DNA of 7,837 nucleotides from Chitinophaga pinensis (GTDB taxonomy: Bacteria > Bacteroidota > Bacteroidia > Flavobacteriales_D > Crocinitomicaceae): positions 1-7,837 of the forward strand of contig CAMDGP010000096.1 in NCBI GenBank assembly GCA_945897765.1. Direction: 5' to 3'. A model generated the notes under the pieces. That model was not told the origin of the DNA, made no database searches, and saw nothing but the letters and a program-made list of their open reading frames with translations. The position numbers and the translations under genes are program-made. Below, in pieces: positions 7,167 through 7,837 of this stretch (positions are counted from its first letter, which is position 1; each line of letters begins with the position of its first letter).

Positions 7167-7837
7167 TTACAACCATCTAGGATGACGTGCATTCTGTTTT
7201 GGTGGTGGCGGTAAATAATAACAATACTTAACAACAAGTTCATGCGAACCTTTAGAAATTGATGATAATTTATTTAATAGAGTCATGTCATAGGAATAAC
7301 CAATAGTTAGTTTTGGAATTGGTGTGTAACCTGCCATGATTGCAAGTGCGTCTGAAGAACGAGCAGTTATTCCACCATAAACTTGTTTGCCTCCAGCTAA
7401 AGAATGAAGATATCTTACATTCAAATCTCCAGAGAATTTAACTAAATCTGTTCTTAATAAGATTTGAGCGTCAATTGTACCTTTAGGTCCACCGATTTTT
7501 TTGAATTGCTTTCCACCCATGACATAATAGTGACGAGCAGTTTGATAACTTTGAGCAAATGAAACATTATTAACTGTTACATTTTGTTCCAATAAAGAGG
7601 CTGATAAATGTGTTGAGGATATTCCGGCATAAAAATCTTTACCGTTAAAATACAAGCCAAAGTTTGCATCTAGGCTAGTTGCTGCAAAACCTGCAGGTAA
7701 TGATGCATCTGGATTAGCTGTAGGTGGAACCCAATCAGGATCCAAACCATAATTCATTATTCCTATACCAACACCAACTCCTAAAACACCAGCACGACCA
7801 ATTTGAATAGGATATGAATAATTTAATAATACGTTGT
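7167..7837 (-). CDS. PorP/SprF-family T9SS outer-membrane protein, 5' end beyond window
   Basis: The reading frame stays open to the window edge, so this is the last 222 codons of a larger gene and the internal ATG at 7757 is not the start. The upstream codons read LLNYSYPIQIGRAGVLGVGVGIGI and continue into MNYGLDPDW. The pattern is of alternating strands of an outer-membrane beta-barrel typical of PorP/SprF: ANFGLYFNGKDFYAGISSTHL, YYVMGGKQF, QILLRTDLVKFSGDLNVRYL, YGGITARSSDALAIMAGYTP, LTIGYSYDMTLLNKLS, GSHELVVKYCYYLPPPP. The tail KQNARHPRWL resembles the basic, aromatic-ending tail common in this family. Such proteins sit in the outer membrane and act with the T9SS translocon (PorP) or in exporting/anchoring adhesins such as SprB (SprF). 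Being immediately upstream of gldK suggests the PorP role, since Porphyromonas has porP-porK-L-M-N, but many paralogues exist and I give no symbol. Confidence 0.9.
   Translation of the reverse strand, partial: NVLLNYSYPIQIGRAGVLGVGVGIGIMNYGLDPDWVPPTANPDASLPAGFAATSLDANFGLYFNGKDFYAGISSTHLSASLLEQNVTVNNVSFAQSYQTARHYYVMGGKQFKKIGGPKGTIDAQILLRTDLVKFSGDLNVRYLHSLAGGKQVYGGITARSSDALAIMAGYTPIPKLTIGYSYDMTLLNKLSSISKGSHELVVKYCYYLPPPPKQNARHPRWL

Noticed and set aside
7123..7185. GGAGG followed by an ATG at 7138 on the plus strand, opening a 15-codon frame
   Set aside because: The frame is very short and runs into the end of porP. Bacteroidetes seldom use Shine-Dalgarno sites, and no promoter is visible, so chance is the simplest explanation.
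1..7837. A wholly new biological system in this window
   Set aside because: The core genes are recognisably T9SS/gliding motility. I see no CRISPR array, mobile element, tRNA, rRNA or defence genes; the novelty is limited to unusual lengths and small non-coding signals.

Overview
This window comes from an AT-rich Bacteroidetes genome, most likely a member of the Flavobacteriales. The evidence is a complete set of type IX secretion system (T9SS) and gliding-motility core genes, a lipoprotein signal of Bacteroidetes type, and weak or absent Shine-Dalgarno sequences. I cannot name the genus. The unusually long GldK and GldN leave room for a lineage away from Flavobacterium, for example Crocinitomicaceae, but this is a guess.

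Every convincing gene is on the minus strand, so the window is read from high to low coordinates. It opens with the 3' part of a PorP/SprF-family outer-membrane protein gene (7837-7167). After a 111-base gap come gldK (7055-4977), gldL (4929-4108), gldM (4066-2282) and gldN (2257-995), separated by 47, 41 and 24 bases. A strong intrinsic terminator (975-942) lies 19 bases after gldN. Eleven bases beyond its T-run begins a small two-helix membrane protein gene of unknown function (932-375). Three bases after that begins a glycine C-acetyltransferase gene (kbl, 371 to the window edge), which is cut off by the window.

The gene products fit together as follows. GldL and GldM form the inner-membrane motor that uses the proton gradient, with the GldM periplasmic domains spanning the periplasm. 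GldK (a lipoprotein) and GldN form the periplasmic ring attached under the outer membrane. PorP/SprF-type proteins are outer-membrane partners of the translocon or of adhesins. The order porP-K-L-M-N matches the known Porphyromonas arrangement. The two genes after the terminator are probably a separate unit; kbl belongs to threonine/glycine metabolism.

The system is known, not new. What is unusual is the size of its periplasmic parts. GldK has about 335 residues inserted into its split sulfatase-modifying-factor-like fold, GldM has an enlarged first periplasmic domain, and GldN is longer than its relatives. Other points to check are a triple AATCAAGT repeat between gldK and gldL, and the terminator placed directly against the next start codon.
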